Assembly (NCBI RefSeq): GCF_018332715.1
Contig: NZ_BOQP01000017.1
Location: forward strand, 363,848-427,847
Reading direction: 5' to 3'
Source of the DNA: Winogradskya consettensis
GTDB lineage: Bacteria; Actinomycetota; Actinomycetes; Mycobacteriales; Micromonosporaceae
Length of the DNA: 64,000 nucleotides
Shown here: positions 46,780 to 55,865 of the stretch, piece after piece
Position numbering within the stretch: the first letter of the stretch is position 1
How the letters are laid out: every line of letters begins with the position of its first letter
Made by a program: the position numbers and the translations under genes
The notes under the pieces: generated by a model
What the model saw: the letters and a program-made list of their open reading frames with translations, nothing else
Told to the model about the DNA's origin: nothing
The model's database searches: none

Positions 46780-47705
46780 ACGGTGATGATGAGTTTGCCG
46801 CCCTTGGGGGTCTGGTGGCGTTCCAGGTCGGTGAGGGCGGGGATCGCTTCGGTGAGCGGGGCTGTGCGGGCGATCGGGATCTGGAGGATTCCGCGGGCGG
46901 CGAGGCGGGCGGCCTGTTCCAGGTCGTTCGTGACGGGCTGGGAGATCATGACCTGGTACGGGCCGGGGAGGGCGCTCCGGGCGAACTTCGCGGGGGTGGG
47001 GACGATGTCGATGATGCGGCCGCCGGGTTTGAGCAGGGTGTGGGCTGTTCGGCGCGGGAGGGTGCCGGGGGTGTCGAGGATGAGGTCGAAGCGGTCCTTG
47101 AGCTCTGCCGGGTCGAAGTCGAAGGCGACGATCGGGGCGATGCCGAGGTCGCGGGCCGCGTCGGAGGCGGTGGCACGGCAGCTGCCCGCCACTGAGGCGC
47201 CGTGTGACAGGGCGATCTGGACAGCCGCGCGGCCGACGCCGCCGAGGCAGCCGTTGATGAAGACGGACTGGCCGGGTTGCAGGTTTCCCTTGGTGAACAG
47301 GGCCTGGACGGCGGTCAGCCCGACCACGGGGAGCGCCGCGGCCTGCTCGTAGGAGAGGTCCGCGGGCTTGAGCACCACCGACTTCTCGTCGGCGAGGACC
47401 AGCTCGGCGAATGCTCCCGCACCCTTGAGACTCGTGCCGCCGAGCACCTCGTCGCCGGGGTGGAAACGGGTGACGCCCGCGCCGATCGCCTCGACGATGC
47501 CCGCGAAGTCGTTGCCGAGGCCGCGCGGGAAGGTGCGGCCGGTCATGACGCGCATGTCGCCGTTGCGGATCTTCCAGTCCATGGCGTTGGCGGCGGCTGC
47601 TCGTACGCGTACCAAAATCTGGCCCTTGCCTGGTTGTCCGGGGTTGAAGTCTTCCAGGCGCAGGACCTCGGGGCCGCCGTAGCGGTGGTACTGGATGCGC
47701 TTCAT
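46761..47705 (-). CDS. NADP-dependent quinone oxidoreductase-like MDR protein
   Basis: This 314-residue medium-chain dehydrogenase/reductase lacks the structural-zinc cysteines, placing it with zeta-crystallin-type quinone reductases. Features are the N-terminal YGGPEVLRLED, NDFAGIVEAIGAGVTRF, GDEVLGGT and the cofactor loop INGCLGGVGRAAVQIA. It is divergent from a TetR gene and shares two operator palindromes with it, so it is the likely repressor target, probably inducible by an electrophile or quinone (inference). Confidence 0.88.
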   Translation of the reverse strand: MKRIQYHRYGGPEVLRLEDFNPGQPGKGQILVRVRAAAANAMDWKIRNGDMRVMTGRTFPRGLGNDFAGIVEAIGAGVTRFHPGDEVLGGTSLKGAGAFAELVLADEKSVVLKPADLSYEQAAALPVVGLTAVQALFTKGNLQPGQSVFINGCLGGVGRAAVQIALSHGASVAGSCRATASDAARDLGIAPIVAFDFDPAELKDRFDLILDTPGTLPRRTAHTLLKPGGRIIDIVPTPAKFARSALPGPYQVMISQPVTNDLEQAARLAARGILQIPIARTAPLTEAIPALTDLERHQTPKGGKLIITVQNNAG

Positions 47706-47723
47706 CAGGATCTCCGAGCGTTG

Positions 47724-47772
47724 ATGTCATTTGATGACATGACCGTAGCACGGCGATGTCATCGAGTGACAT
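47724..47772. promoter_or_regulatory. Two TetR-type operators between the divergent genes
   Basis: ATGTCAT-TTG-ATGACAT (47724-47740) is a perfect 17-bp palindrome. ATGTCAT-CGA-GTGACAT (47756-47772) is a near-perfect second copy, 32 bp further, about three helical turns. They lie between the oxidoreductase and TetR genes and are almost certainly the TetR binding sites. Confidence 0.88.
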
Positions 47773-47799
47773 GACGTGGGGCACACCTAGACTGGGAGG

Positions 47800-48372
47800 A
47801 TGGGACGTTGGGAGCCGGGGGCGATGGGGCGGCTGCAGGAGGCCGCGCTGGACCTTTACCTGGAGCGTGGGTTCGAGCAGACGATGGTTGCTGACATCGC
47901 CGGGCGGGCCGGGGTCACCGCGCGTACGTTCTTCCGGTATTTCACCGACAAGCGTGAGGTCCTGTTCGCCGGGGCGTCCGAATTGGAGCGCAGGGCCCTC
48001 GAAGCCCTGGCGGAAGCCCCCGCCGACGCGTCGGCGCTGGATGCCGTGACGGCCGCGCTCGACGCGGCGGCCGAGGTGGTCGGTGGCGACCGGGAGCTGG
48101 CGCGCAAGCGGCAGGCGGTCATCCGGGCCAACCCGGAGCTGCAGGAGCGGGAGCTGATCAAACTGGCGTCGCTGGCGGCCGGGCTGGCCGATGCGTTACG
48201 GCAGCGGGGCGTCGACGCGCTGGAGGCGAGGCTGGCCGCGGAGGTCGGCGCCGCGGTCTACCGGGTCGCGTTCGAGCAGTGGATCGATGACAGTGAGGGT
48301 GGCACCGCTCGCGAGGCGCTGGGCCGGCTGCAGCCGATGATCAGGGATTGGGCCGGAAGCTCGCGTAGATGA
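47800..48372 (+). CDS. TetR-family transcriptional repressor
   Basis: This 190-residue protein has the N-terminal TetR helix-turn-helix EAALDLYLERGFEQTMVADIAGRAGVTARTFFRYFTDKRE and a helical C-terminal ligand domain. It probably represses itself and the divergent quinone oxidoreductase through the two palindromes just upstream. ATG 47800 could be replaced by ATG 47824 (MGRLQEA). The 3' end overlaps the convergent protein kinase gene by 32 bases. Confidence 0.92.
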   Translation: MGRWEPGAMGRLQEAALDLYLERGFEQTMVADIAGRAGVTARTFFRYFTDKREVLFAGASELERRALEALAEAPADASALDAVTAALDAAAEVVGGDRELARKRQAVIRANPELQERELIKLASLAAGLADALRQRGVDALEARLAAEVGAAVYRVAFEQWIDDSEGGTAREALGRLQPMIRDWAGSSRR

Positions 48373-49867
48373 GCTCGATGTCCTTCTTGCTGGAGGACCA
48401 GTCGGCGGCGCGGGTGGCCCAGTAGATGCCGTACGCCTGGTGGGCCGACGTGATGACGCCGCGGTTCAGGACGTGGCGGGTGCCGCCGTCGCTGTAGGTG
48501 TACTCCCAGTCCGCTGCCTTCTTGAAGTACTTGACTTCCTTGATGCTGATCTCGTGGTAGCCGCGGAGGTCGCCGCTGGAGGACCGGGCCTCGGCCTTGC
48601 CCTCCCAGTCGGCCTTCGGGTTCTTGGCGGGCGTGTTCGTCTGGTCGATGCCGAGGACGTGGCCCTTGCCGTCGCGGAAGTAGACCATCCCCTTCGACGT
48701 GGCGCCTTCTTCGAGGGTCCGCTTCCAGCCGATCGGGACATACAGCGAGAAACCCGTTTTGTCCTTGTACGCCTTCCACCCCGCCGGAAGCGCCGGCAAA
48801 CCACCGGAGGCCGGGGACGGGGACGCCTTGGTGGGCGACGGAGCGACAGAGGACGGCGTAACGGCTGACGACGGCGTAACGGCCGAGGGGGCAGCGGAAG
48901 GGAGGGCCGAGGCCACCGGTGGCGGTACGGCGACGGGCTTGGCCGGGTCCGGCCGGGTCAGGGCCCAGGTCGCGCCCGAGCCGGCCAGGATGACGACCGC
49001 CGCGGCCGTGACGAGCAGCGGGCGGCGGCGACGGGACGGCTCGGCCGGCGGGGCGGCGGCTTTCTGCAGGCGGCGGCGCGTTTCCGCGGTGTCGATGCGC
49101 TGGGAGGGGTCCTTGCGCAGGAGGCCTTCGAGGACCGGCGCCATGCTGCCGGCCTGCTGCGGCGGGTCCGGCTCGTCGGCCGCGAGGGCGGTCAGGGTGC
49201 CCATGACAGAGTCACGTTTGTACGGTGAGCGACCCTCGACAGCCGTGTAGAGCGTCGCGCCGAGCGACCACAGATCCGACGCCGGGGAGTCCGTGCCGTC
49301 GCGGGCTCGTTCCGGGGACATGTAGTGCGGGGAGCCCAGGACCAGCTCGGAGCTGGTCGTGATGATGCTGTCGCCCTCGATGGTGGCGATGCCGAAGTCG
49401 GTGAGGACAACCCGCCCGTCGGTGCCGAGCAGGACGTTGGCAGGCTTCACATCCCGATGGCGTACGCCCGCCAGGTGAGCCGCCTCCAGCGCGTCGAGCA
49501 CCTCGAGCCCGAGCACGGCCGCCCAGCGCGGTTCGAGCGGCCCGTCCTCGGTGATCACCTGCTGCAGCGAACGCGACGGCACGTACTCCATGACGATCCA
49601 CGCGCGACCGTCGTTCTCGACCACGTCGTAGACCTGGGCGACGTTGGGATGGCTGAGCTGGGCCGCCGCCCGCGCCTCCTGCACCGTACGCCGGTGCACG
49701 GAGTCGCGTTCGGCGGCGACCAGATCATCGGGGAGCACGATCTCCTTGACCGCCACGTCCCGATCGAGAACGCCGTCGCGGGCCACCCACACCTTGCCCA
49801 TACCACCGGCGCCCAGTGGCTCCCCCAGCACGTATCGCCCGGCGACCTCAACAGGAGCGGCAGTCAT
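48341..49867 (-). CDS. PknB-type Ser/Thr protein kinase with extracellular domain
   Basis: This 508-residue membrane kinase has a glycine loop GEPLGAGGMGKVW, a lysine in VAVKEI, catalytic HRDVKPANV (about 138-146), DFG (about 156) and the activation-segment text GSPHYMSPER. A single membrane helix lies near residue 288, then a Pro/Ser/Thr linker. An extracellular domain of about 140 residues follows (PAGWKAYKDKTGFSLYVPIGW...), a fold common in actinomycete PknB relatives, but it is not a PASTA repeat. ATG 49867 is preferred over an upstream start at 49888. It has no operon partner. Confidence 0.93.
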   Translation of the reverse strand: MTAAPVEVAGRYVLGEPLGAGGMGKVWVARDGVLDRDVAVKEIVLPDDLVAAERDSVHRRTVQEARAAAQLSHPNVAQVYDVVENDGRAWIVMEYVPSRSLQQVITEDGPLEPRWAAVLGLEVLDALEAAHLAGVRHRDVKPANVLLGTDGRVVLTDFGIATIEGDSIITTSSELVLGSPHYMSPERARDGTDSPASDLWSLGATLYTAVEGRSPYKRDSVMGTLTALAADEPDPPQQAGSMAPVLEGLLRKDPSQRIDTAETRRRLQKAAAPPAEPSRRRRPLLVTAAAVVILAGSGATWALTRPDPAKPVAVPPPVASALPSAAPSAVTPSSAVTPSSVAPSPTKASPSPASGGLPALPAGWKAYKDKTGFSLYVPIGWKRTLEEGATSKGMVYFRDGKGHVLGIDQTNTPAKNPKADWEGKAEARSSSGDLRGYHEISIKEVKYFKKAADWEYTYSDGGTRHVLNRGVITSAHQAYGIYWATRAADWSSSKKDIELIYASFRPNP

Positions 49868-49903
49868 GCGACTCGATGTACCCCGCAACCGGCGAAGGCA
49901 ACC

Positions 49904-50647
49904 TCAGGGCTTGAGCAGCACCTTGGTCCAGCCGGCCTCGCGCTTGTCGAACCGCTCGTAACCCTCGGCGGCCTGCGACAGCGGCAGCTCGTGCGACACG
50001 AGGAACGACGGCTGCGCGCGGCCCGCGATGATCAGGTCGCGCAGCCGGCGGTTGTAGCGCTTGACCGGCGCCTGGCCCGTACCCATGTGCTGGCCCTTGC
50101 TGAAGAACGTGCCGTAATGGAAGGCGATGCGGCCCTCCTTGGCCAGGTCGGAGGTCGCGCCCGGGTCCTCGGGGACGTAGACGCCGACCACGCCGCGGCC
50201 GCCGGTCGCGTCGAGGATCTGCTGGGCCGGGTCCGCCTTCGAGAAGTCGACCGGCGTCGCGCCGATCTTGCCGGCGAGGTCGAGGCGGTCCTTCTGCTTG
50301 TCGACCACGAACACCTCGGCGGCGCCGCGGATCATCGCGCTGTGCGCCGCCATCAGGCCGACCGGGCCGGCACCGAACACGACCACCTTGTCGCCGGGCT
50401 GCATCCGGGCGAGCTCGGTGCCGTGCCAGCCGGTCGGGAAGATGTCCGACAGCATGGTGAAGTCGTTCTCGTGCTCGGTGCCCTGCGGCAGTTCGAGCAG
50501 GTTGAAGTCCGCGTAGGGCACGCGCAGCAGTTCGGCCCGGCCGCCGTCGTAGGGGCCCATGTTCTCGTGGCCGAGGACCTTGCCCTCCTCCACCGACGTG
50601 CGCCCCTCGTACATGTGCAGGTCGGACCCGCAGATGTTCGTGGTGGT
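49904..50647 (-). pseudogene. Decayed formaldehyde-dehydrogenase-like (FdhA-type) zinc MDR gene
   Basis: The frame preserves long stretches of glutathione-independent formaldehyde dehydrogenase-type proteins: TNICGSDLHMYEGRT, RVPYADFN, MLSDIFPTGWHGTEL, GAGPVGLMAAHSAMI, VPEDPG, GQAPVKRYNRRLRDLIIAGRA. The first 35 or so residues and a start are missing. Two internal parts are also absent. After GHEN the text jumps directly to MGPYDGG, losing about 60 residues that carry the zinc-binding cysteines. After ATGGRG it jumps to VVGVYVPEDP, losing about 40 residues. All joins are in frame. A residual open frame from ATG 50614 would give 236 residues. Loss of the zinc sites makes activity unlikely. Confidence 0.75.
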
Positions 50648-50670
50648 GTGAGCCGGCCTCCTCCACGATT

Positions 50671-50682
50671 GGTTACGTAACC
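50671..50682. promoter_or_regulatory. Perfect 12-bp palindrome GGTTACGTAACC
   Basis: This palindrome overlaps the stop codon of the MFS gene and lies just upstream of the decayed dehydrogenase. It could be the operator of the dehydrogenase's former promoter; there is no further support. Confidence 0.3.
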
Positions 50683-51908
50683 GGGCTACCCGTCGGCGAG
50701 CTGCGGAAACGTCGCAGGGCCGGGGTCGTGACGGCGATCAGGCCGGTGGCTACGAGGGCCGCCGCTCCCCCGATGACCAGGGACGCGCCGCCGGAGGTGG
50801 CCGAGGCGACCAGGCCGGCACGGAGGTTGCCGAGCTCGGGGCCGGCGACACCGACGATGTTCTCCAGGACCGAGATCCGGCCCAGGTACGCCTGCGGCGT
50901 GGCGGTCTGCACCACGGTCCCCCGGGACACCACCGCCCACGTGTCGGCGGCGCCGGCGAGCGCGATGAGGCCGAGCACGGCGGGCAGGGCGGTTGCCAGG
51001 CCGGTCAGTCCGAGGGACGCCGCCCATACGGCGCCGCAGATCAGCATCACCACGCCGGCACGGGGACGGCGGGTGATCGTGCCGGACAGGATCGACGCCA
51101 GGACGCCGCCGACCGCGAGCGCGGTGGTGAACAGGCCGAGGATCTCGGGGCGGTCGCCGAACTTCTCGGCGTTGAGGACGGGGAACAGCGCGATCGGCAT
51201 GGCGAGCAGCGTGGCCGCCAGGTCGGCGAGCAGGGAGCCGCGGACGGCGGGGGTGCTCACGGCGTACCTGAGGCCGTTTCTGACAGCGCTCAGACCGGGA
51301 CTGCCGTCGGCGGGAGTGACCCCGCGCGGCAGGCCGGCCAGCCCGACGATGGAGGCACCGAACGTGACGGTGTCGATGGCCAGGCACCAGCCCACGCTCG
51401 TGGCCGCGGTGAGCAGGCCGGCCAGGGCCGGGCCGAGCAGCATGGCGAGCTGGAACGACAGGTGGTTGAGGGCCAGTCCCGCGGCGAGGCGGTCGCCCTG
51501 GAGCAGGCGTGGAATGAAGGTCCGCTTGGCGGGCGCGGCCAGGGCGCCGCAGCAGGAGGCCGCCGCGGTGAGCAGCAGCATCGCCGGCACCCCGCCGGTG
51601 CCGGTGAAGGCAACGGCGGTCATGAGGACGCCGACCGCGATCCGGGCGTAGGTGAGGCGGATCGCCAGCAGCCGCCGGTCGACGTGGTCCAGGAAGGCAC
51701 TTCCGGCCAGGCCCAGCACGATCATGGGTACGCCCGCCGCGAGCCCGACGAGCCCTACCATCGCCGCGTTGTGCGTGCTCTGCCACACGAAGTAGATGAC
51801 CGCGAAGTTGCCCATCTGGCCGCCGAAGCCCGACGCCGTACTGCCGAGCCAGAGCCGCCGGAACGCGACGTTCTCGCGCAGCGGCCGCAGATCCACGAGC
51901 GAGTTCAC
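50673..51908 (-). CDS. MFS efflux transporter
   Basis: This 411-residue transporter has about twelve hydrophobic segments. It opens with LRPLRENVAFRRLWLGSTASGFGGQMG, typical of the enterobactin-exporter/DHA3-like MFS proteins common in actinobacteria. GTG 51908 overlaps the MarR stop (GTGA), so the two genes are coupled. With a MarR regulator it probably exports a drug or metabolite that the regulator senses; the substrate is unknown. Confidence 0.9.
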   Translation of the reverse strand: MNSLVDLRPLRENVAFRRLWLGSTASGFGGQMGNFAVIYFVWQSTHNAAMVGLVGLAAGVPMIVLGLAGSAFLDHVDRRLLAIRLTYARIAVGVLMTAVAFTGTGGVPAMLLLTAAASCCGALAAPAKRTFIPRLLQGDRLAAGLALNHLSFQLAMLLGPALAGLLTAATSVGWCLAIDTVTFGASIVGLAGLPRGVTPADGSPGLSAVRNGLRYAVSTPAVRGSLLADLAATLLAMPIALFPVLNAEKFGDRPEILGLFTTALAVGGVLASILSGTITRRPRAGVVMLICGAVWAASLGLTGLATALPAVLGLIALAGAADTWAVVSRGTVVQTATPQAYLGRISVLENIVGVAGPELGNLRAGLVASATSGGASLVIGGAAALVATGLIAVTTPALRRFRSSPTGSPVT

Positions 51909-52369
51909 TGCAGGTTGTCCTGGAGGCGGTCCGGGAACGAACGGCGGGCAAGGGCGGCGCGGATGTCCTCGACGACCTTGGTGAGCGGGTAGGGCAGCTC
52001 GGCGTCGAGCGCACGGACGGTCGCCTCCGTGGCGCGCCACTCCGCGTTCATGAACGGCACGATCTCCGTCGCCCGCGCCGTGAGCTGAACCCGCCGCGTC
52101 CGTCCGTCGGGGCCCTCCGCGCTCTCCACGAGCCCGGCCGTGCGCATCGCCGCCACCGTCTGGCTCATCGCCGAGTGGGTGACGCCGCGGCGATCGGCCA
52201 GCTCCTGGATGGTGTGCGGGCCGAAGCGGCCGAGCGCGATCAGCGGCCCGACGAACCGGGTCCGTACACCCTCGATGCCCGCCTCGGTGTAGAGCGCGGC
52301 GATGTCCCGGTCGAGCTCGCCCAGCAGGGCGTGCACCGGCGACCAGTAGTTGCTGTCGAGCAGGTCCAT
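51905..52369 (-). CDS. MarR-family transcriptional regulator
   Basis: This 154-residue protein has the MarR winged helix TIQELADRRGVTHSAMSQTVAAMRTAGLVESAEGPDGRTRRVQLT. ATG 52369 is chosen over an upstream TTG (52396). It is first in an operon with the MFS exporter. A partly palindromic element (52379-52394) lies 10 bp upstream of the start and is the likely autoregulatory site. Confidence 0.9.
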   Translation of the reverse strand: MDLLDSNYWSPVHALLGELDRDIAALYTEAGIEGVRTRFVGPLIALGRFGPHTIQELADRRGVTHSAMSQTVAAMRTAGLVESAEGPDGRTRRVQLTARATEIVPFMNAEWRATEATVRALDAELPYPLTKVVEDIRAALARRSFPDRLQDNLQ

Positions 52370-52378
52370 GCCGAGAAA

Positions 52379-52394
52379 GTAACAGCGCTTATAC
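52379..52394. promoter_or_regulatory. Candidate MarR operator
   Basis: GTAACAGCGCTTATAC has matched ends (GTA/TAC) around the palindromic AGCGCT, between the divergent MarR and DUF6461 genes. MarR proteins usually bind such 16-20 bp imperfect palindromes over their own promoter. Confidence 0.45.
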
Positions 52395-52425
52395 AAATTG
52401 CGCGACCTGATTTAAACTTCCGGAC

Positions 52426-53310
52426 GTGGATGACCTGTTGTACGCCCAGAGCCGGGTAACCGCCCTCGGCAACGCGTGGTGCCTGACGTTCATCAAGGGC
52501 GTCGACGAGCGCTCCGCGCTGCTGCGGATGGGCGCCTACCCGGACACGATCGCGGTCGCCCCGGACGTCCAGGACCGCGCCGTGGCGATGACGCTGGGCA
52601 AATGGGCGCTGGTGATCGAGCCGCGCGGCGTCGCGGGCGGTGACCATGTGCTGCTCGAGGAGGTCTCGCGCGGGACGGAGGCGCTGTCGGTGCTGCGGGA
52701 CGACCAGGCCACGCCGCGGTTCACGTACGCGCTGGACGGCGCGGTCGCGGTCGCGTTCGATCCGGCGTACCCGGCGCCCGAACTGACGTGGGGCACCCAG
52801 CCGGACATGCTCGCCCACCTGACCCGGGCGATCGGGCTGCGCGAGCCGGACGGTGAGGACGACGAGACCTGGCGTGATGCCGAGGCGAAGGCCCTGGTCC
52901 TGGCGCAGCGCCTCACCAACGCCCGGGTTCCCGCCGACGCCTTGACCGCGCCACGGCTGTCGGCCCAGCTGGAGCCGTGGTTCGTCGGCGGCGTCCGGCC
53001 GGGTGATCTGCTGCGGGCGCGAGGTCCGCTACCGGCCGGGGGTCGCGACCTCGCTCTGACTCTGCTCCGGGAACAGGCCGCGAAACTCGGCATCGCCGAC
53101 GCTCCCGGCCTTTCCAAGACACTTTCCTCCGGTGGCCCTGTTCGTGTGGAGTCCGAGCTCGGCCGCCAGGTGCGCGTCTGGCTGGCCGAGCCCGGAACCT
53201 ACGGCGCGTTCACCACGGCCCTGCGCGGGGTGCTCGACCCCGACCCGGATGTGGCCCTGCGCGCTGCCCTTCGCCCGCTCTCCCCCGAGGAGCGCGCCAC
53301 GTACCTCTAA
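52426..53310 (+). CDS. DUF6461-family protein
   Basis: This 294-residue protein has an N-terminal part (ALGNAWCLTFIKGVDERSALLRMGA, LEEVSRGTEALSVLRDD) that follows the DUF6461 pattern, a family abundant and often multi-copy in actinomycetes with no known function. The C-terminal 120 residues are less typical. GTG 52426 is the start, with no clear ribosome site. It overlaps the TauE-like gene end by 4 bases in convergent orientation. Confidence 0.75.
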   Translation: MDDLLYAQSRVTALGNAWCLTFIKGVDERSALLRMGAYPDTIAVAPDVQDRAVAMTLGKWALVIEPRGVAGGDHVLLEEVSRGTEALSVLRDDQATPRFTYALDGAVAVAFDPAYPAPELTWGTQPDMLAHLTRAIGLREPDGEDDETWRDAEAKALVLAQRLTNARVPADALTAPRLSAQLEPWFVGGVRPGDLLRARGPLPAGGRDLALTLLREQAAKLGIADAPGLSKTLSSGGPVRVESELGRQVRVWLAEPGTYGAFTTALRGVLDPDPDVALRAALRPLSPEERATYL

Positions 53311-54221
53311 GCCGACTCCTGGACCGAAGCCGACGCGATGACCTCGCGGTCCTCCTCGCGGTGCTTGCGGTACTGCCCGATGGAGTACGCGAGTGCGGCC
53401 GCCCACACCACGTAGATCACCGCGTAGACGCTGTAGCGGACCGCGTCCGGCGCGTCGATCCAGTCGCTGCGCAGCAGGGTACGCACGTTGGTGAGGATGA
53501 TGACGCCGCCGACCGCCGAGCCGAGCACCCGCGGCGGGATGTGGCGCACCAGCCAGGCGGCGACCGGGGCGGCGATCACCCCGCCGAGCAGCAGCGCGAG
53601 GACCCACGTCAGGTTGATGTCCTCGGAGCCGATCCCGACGAAGAAGCCGATGCTCGCCGCGATCGCGACCAGGAACTCGCTCGTGTCGATCGAGCCGATC
53701 GTCTTGCGGGGCTCGAGCCGGCCGCTCGCGAGGATCGCCGGCGTGCCGACCGGTCCCCAGCCCCCGCCGCCGGTCGCGTCGACGAACCCGGCCACGACGC
53801 CGAGCGGCGCGAGGAACCGTTTGCGCAGCGGCTTGCCGAGGTTGCCCTTCGGCAGGCCGAGCGTGGTGAACCGGATGAAGACGTAGAGCCCCAGCACCAG
53901 CAGGATGATCGACATCAGCGGCGCCGCGGTCGCCGTGTCGAGCCCGGACAGGAACGTCGCGCCCGCGAACGCGCCGACCGCGCCGGGCAGGCCGATCTTG
54001 AGCACCACCCGCCAGTCGACGTTGCCGAACCGCCAGTGCGAGAAGCCGGACATCAGCGTGGTGCCGATCTCCGCCAGGTGCACGGTCGCCGACGCCGCGG
54101 CCGGGTTGGTGCCGATCGCCAGGAGCAGTGTTGTGGACGTGACGCCGTACGCCATGCCGAGACTGCCGTCGACGAGCTGCGCGCCCAGTCCGACCAGGGC
54201 GAGCAGCAGCAGCCTACGCAC
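53307..54221 (-). CDS. TauE/SafE-family sulfite/sulfonate exporter-like membrane protein
   Basis: This 304-residue protein of eight or nine membrane helices has the family repeats LVDGSLGMAYGVTSTTLLLA and FVDATGGGGWGPVGTPAIL. TauE/SafE proteins are thought to export sulfite or sulfoacetate. As last gene of the taurine operon it probably removes excess sulfite released by TauD. GTG 54221 has AGGA 7 bases upstream and overlaps the tauD stop; GTG 54245 has no ribosome site. Confidence 0.87.
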   Translation of the reverse strand: MRRLLLLALVGLGAQLVDGSLGMAYGVTSTTLLLAIGTNPAAASATVHLAEIGTTLMSGFSHWRFGNVDWRVVLKIGLPGAVGAFAGATFLSGLDTATAAPLMSIILLVLGLYVFIRFTTLGLPKGNLGKPLRKRFLAPLGVVAGFVDATGGGGWGPVGTPAILASGRLEPRKTIGSIDTSEFLVAIAASIGFFVGIGSEDINLTWVLALLLGGVIAAPVAAWLVRHIPPRVLGSAVGGVIILTNVRTLLRSDWIDAPDAVRYSVYAVIYVVWAAALAYSIGQYRKHREEDREVIASASVQESA

Positions 54222-55077
54222 GGGCCGGTCCTGCCGGGATGTCACCGCGCAGGGTGATCCGGTGCATGACGCGCCGATCCGTTCCGTAGTCGCGGTTGGC
54301 GTAGTGCGCGGTGCTGCGGTTGTCCCACATGGCCACGTCGCCGAGGCGCCAGCGGTGCCGGACGATGTGCTCCGGTTTGGTCAGGTGGGCGTAGAGCAGG
54401 TCCAGGATCGCGCGGCTCTCGAACTCGGAGACGCCGACGATGTGCGAGGTGAAGCCCGGGTTGACGAAGATGCCCCTGCGGCCGGTCTCCGGGTGCACGC
54501 GGATCACCGGGTGCTCCACGGGGTCGAGGCGGGTGACGATCTCGCCGTCCCATTCGTTGCCCTGCCCGCCGCGGCGCTGGGCCAGGTAGTAGCCGAACTC
54601 GCGGGTGCCGTCGTGCACGGCCGTGAGCCCGTCGACGAGTTGCCGTACGCCCGGCGACAGCGATTCGTACGCCAGCTGCGCATCCGCCCAGTTCGTGTCG
54701 CCGCCGCTCGGGGGCAGGGTCACCGAGCGCAGGATCGAGCCGAGTGGCGGGCGGCGCATGAACGTGACGTCGGTGTGCCACACGTCGGCGAAGCCGTTGT
54801 CGGTGCTGTCGAGGGCGTACACCTCGGGGTGGGCCGCGTCGACGCCGCCGACCACCGGGTGCGAGGCGGTCAGCTCGCCGATGCGCCGCCCGAGGGTCAC
54901 CTGGCCGTCGTCGTCGAGGCTCTGGTCGCGGAAGAACAGCACCTTGCGGTCGACCAGCGCGGCCCGGACGGCGGCGACCTGCTCGTCGGTGGCGGTGGCC
55001 AGGTCGACGCCGTGCACGATCGAGCCGAAGTGGGGGCCTAGCGGTTCTAATTGGAGGGCGGTGATCGCTGCGGTCAT
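54214..55077 (-). CDS. tauD: Taurine/alpha-ketoglutarate dioxygenase-like enzyme
   Basis: This 287-residue Fe(II)/2-oxoglutarate dioxygenase hydroxylates taurine or another sulfonate so that sulfite is released. The iron facial triad is visible: H-T-D in VWHTDVTF (about 100-102) and the distal His in NRSTAHYANRD (about 261), with the 2-oxoglutarate-binding Arg in HRITLRG. ATG 55077 overlaps the tauB stop (ATGA). The neighbours encode a sulfonate importer, supporting a sulfonate substrate over other members of this family. Confidence 0.88.
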   Translation of the reverse strand: MTAAITALQLEPLGPHFGSIVHGVDLATATDEQVAAVRAALVDRKVLFFRDQSLDDDGQVTLGRRIGELTASHPVVGGVDAAHPEVYALDSTDNGFADVWHTDVTFMRRPPLGSILRSVTLPPSGGDTNWADAQLAYESLSPGVRQLVDGLTAVHDGTREFGYYLAQRRGGQGNEWDGEIVTRLDPVEHPVIRVHPETGRRGIFVNPGFTSHIVGVSEFESRAILDLLYAHLTKPEHIVRHRWRLGDVAMWDNRSTAHYANRDYGTDRRVMHRITLRGDIPAGPARA

Positions 55078-55865
55078 GCGGGGACTCCTTCGGGGCCGAT
55101 CGCTTTTTCAGAGACAGTTGCCGCTTCGCGGACGGCGTGGCCGATCTGGGAGCGCAGGGCGGCGTACTCGGGCAGGCCGCGGAGCTCGTCCGGGGCGAGA
55201 CCGTCCCGGGGCAGCCCGACCTTCAGGTCGAGCGCCACCCGCCCGGGCCGGGCGGTGAGAACCACCACGCGACTGCCGAGGAAGACCGCTTCATCAACAC
55301 TGTGGGTGACAAATACACAGGTACGCCCGGTGCGCGCACTCACCCGCCGCAGATCCTCCTGAAGCCGCTCGCGGGTGAGCGCGTCCAGGGCTGCGAACGG
55401 CTCGTCGAGCAGCAGCAGCGGGTTGTCGACGGCGAGCGCCCGCGCGATGGCGACCCGCTGCTGCTGGCCGCCGGAGATCTGCCAGGTGCGCCGGTGCGCC
55501 ACGTCGTGCAGGCCGACGCCGGCGAGCAGCTCGTCGACGCGGTCGGTGGGCAGGCCCGCGTACCTGAGTGCCAGGGCGACGTTCCCGCCGACGGTCTTCC
55601 ACGGGAAGAGCCGAGGCTGCTGGAACACCAGCCCGGCACCACGGCCGGGTCGCGGGGCGCGGCCGCCGGTCAGGACCGTACCCGTGGTGGGTTGCTCGAA
55701 GCCGGCGATGAGCCGCAGCAGGGTGCTCTTGCCGCAGCCGGACGCGCCGACCAGCACCAGGAACTCCCCCGCCGGCACACTCAGGCTGACCGGCCCGACC
55801 GCGGTGACATCGCCGTAGGAGTGCTCGACGTTCGCGAGTTCTACCGCCGCGCTATCCGAGGACAT
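55074..55865 (-). CDS. tauB: Sulfonate/taurine ABC transporter ATP-binding protein
   Basis: This 263-residue ATPase has Walker A GASGCGKST, Q-loop FQQPRLFPWKTV, signature ISGGQQQRVAIARAL and Walker B LLLLDEPFAALD, matching the SsuB/TauB nitrate-sulfonate family. It overlaps tauA by 14 bases and tauD by 4, so the operon is tightly coupled. Confidence 0.92.
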   Translation of the reverse strand: MSSDSAAVELANVEHSYGDVTAVGPVSLSVPAGEFLVLVGASGCGKSTLLRLIAGFEQPTTGTVLTGGRAPRPGRGAGLVFQQPRLFPWKTVGGNVALALRYAGLPTDRVDELLAGVGLHDVAHRRTWQISGGQQQRVAIARALAVDNPLLLLDEPFAALDALTRERLQEDLRRVSARTGRTCVFVTHSVDEAVFLGSRVVVLTARPGRVALDLKVGLPRDGLAPDELRGLPEYAALRSQIGHAVREAATVSEKAIGPEGVPA

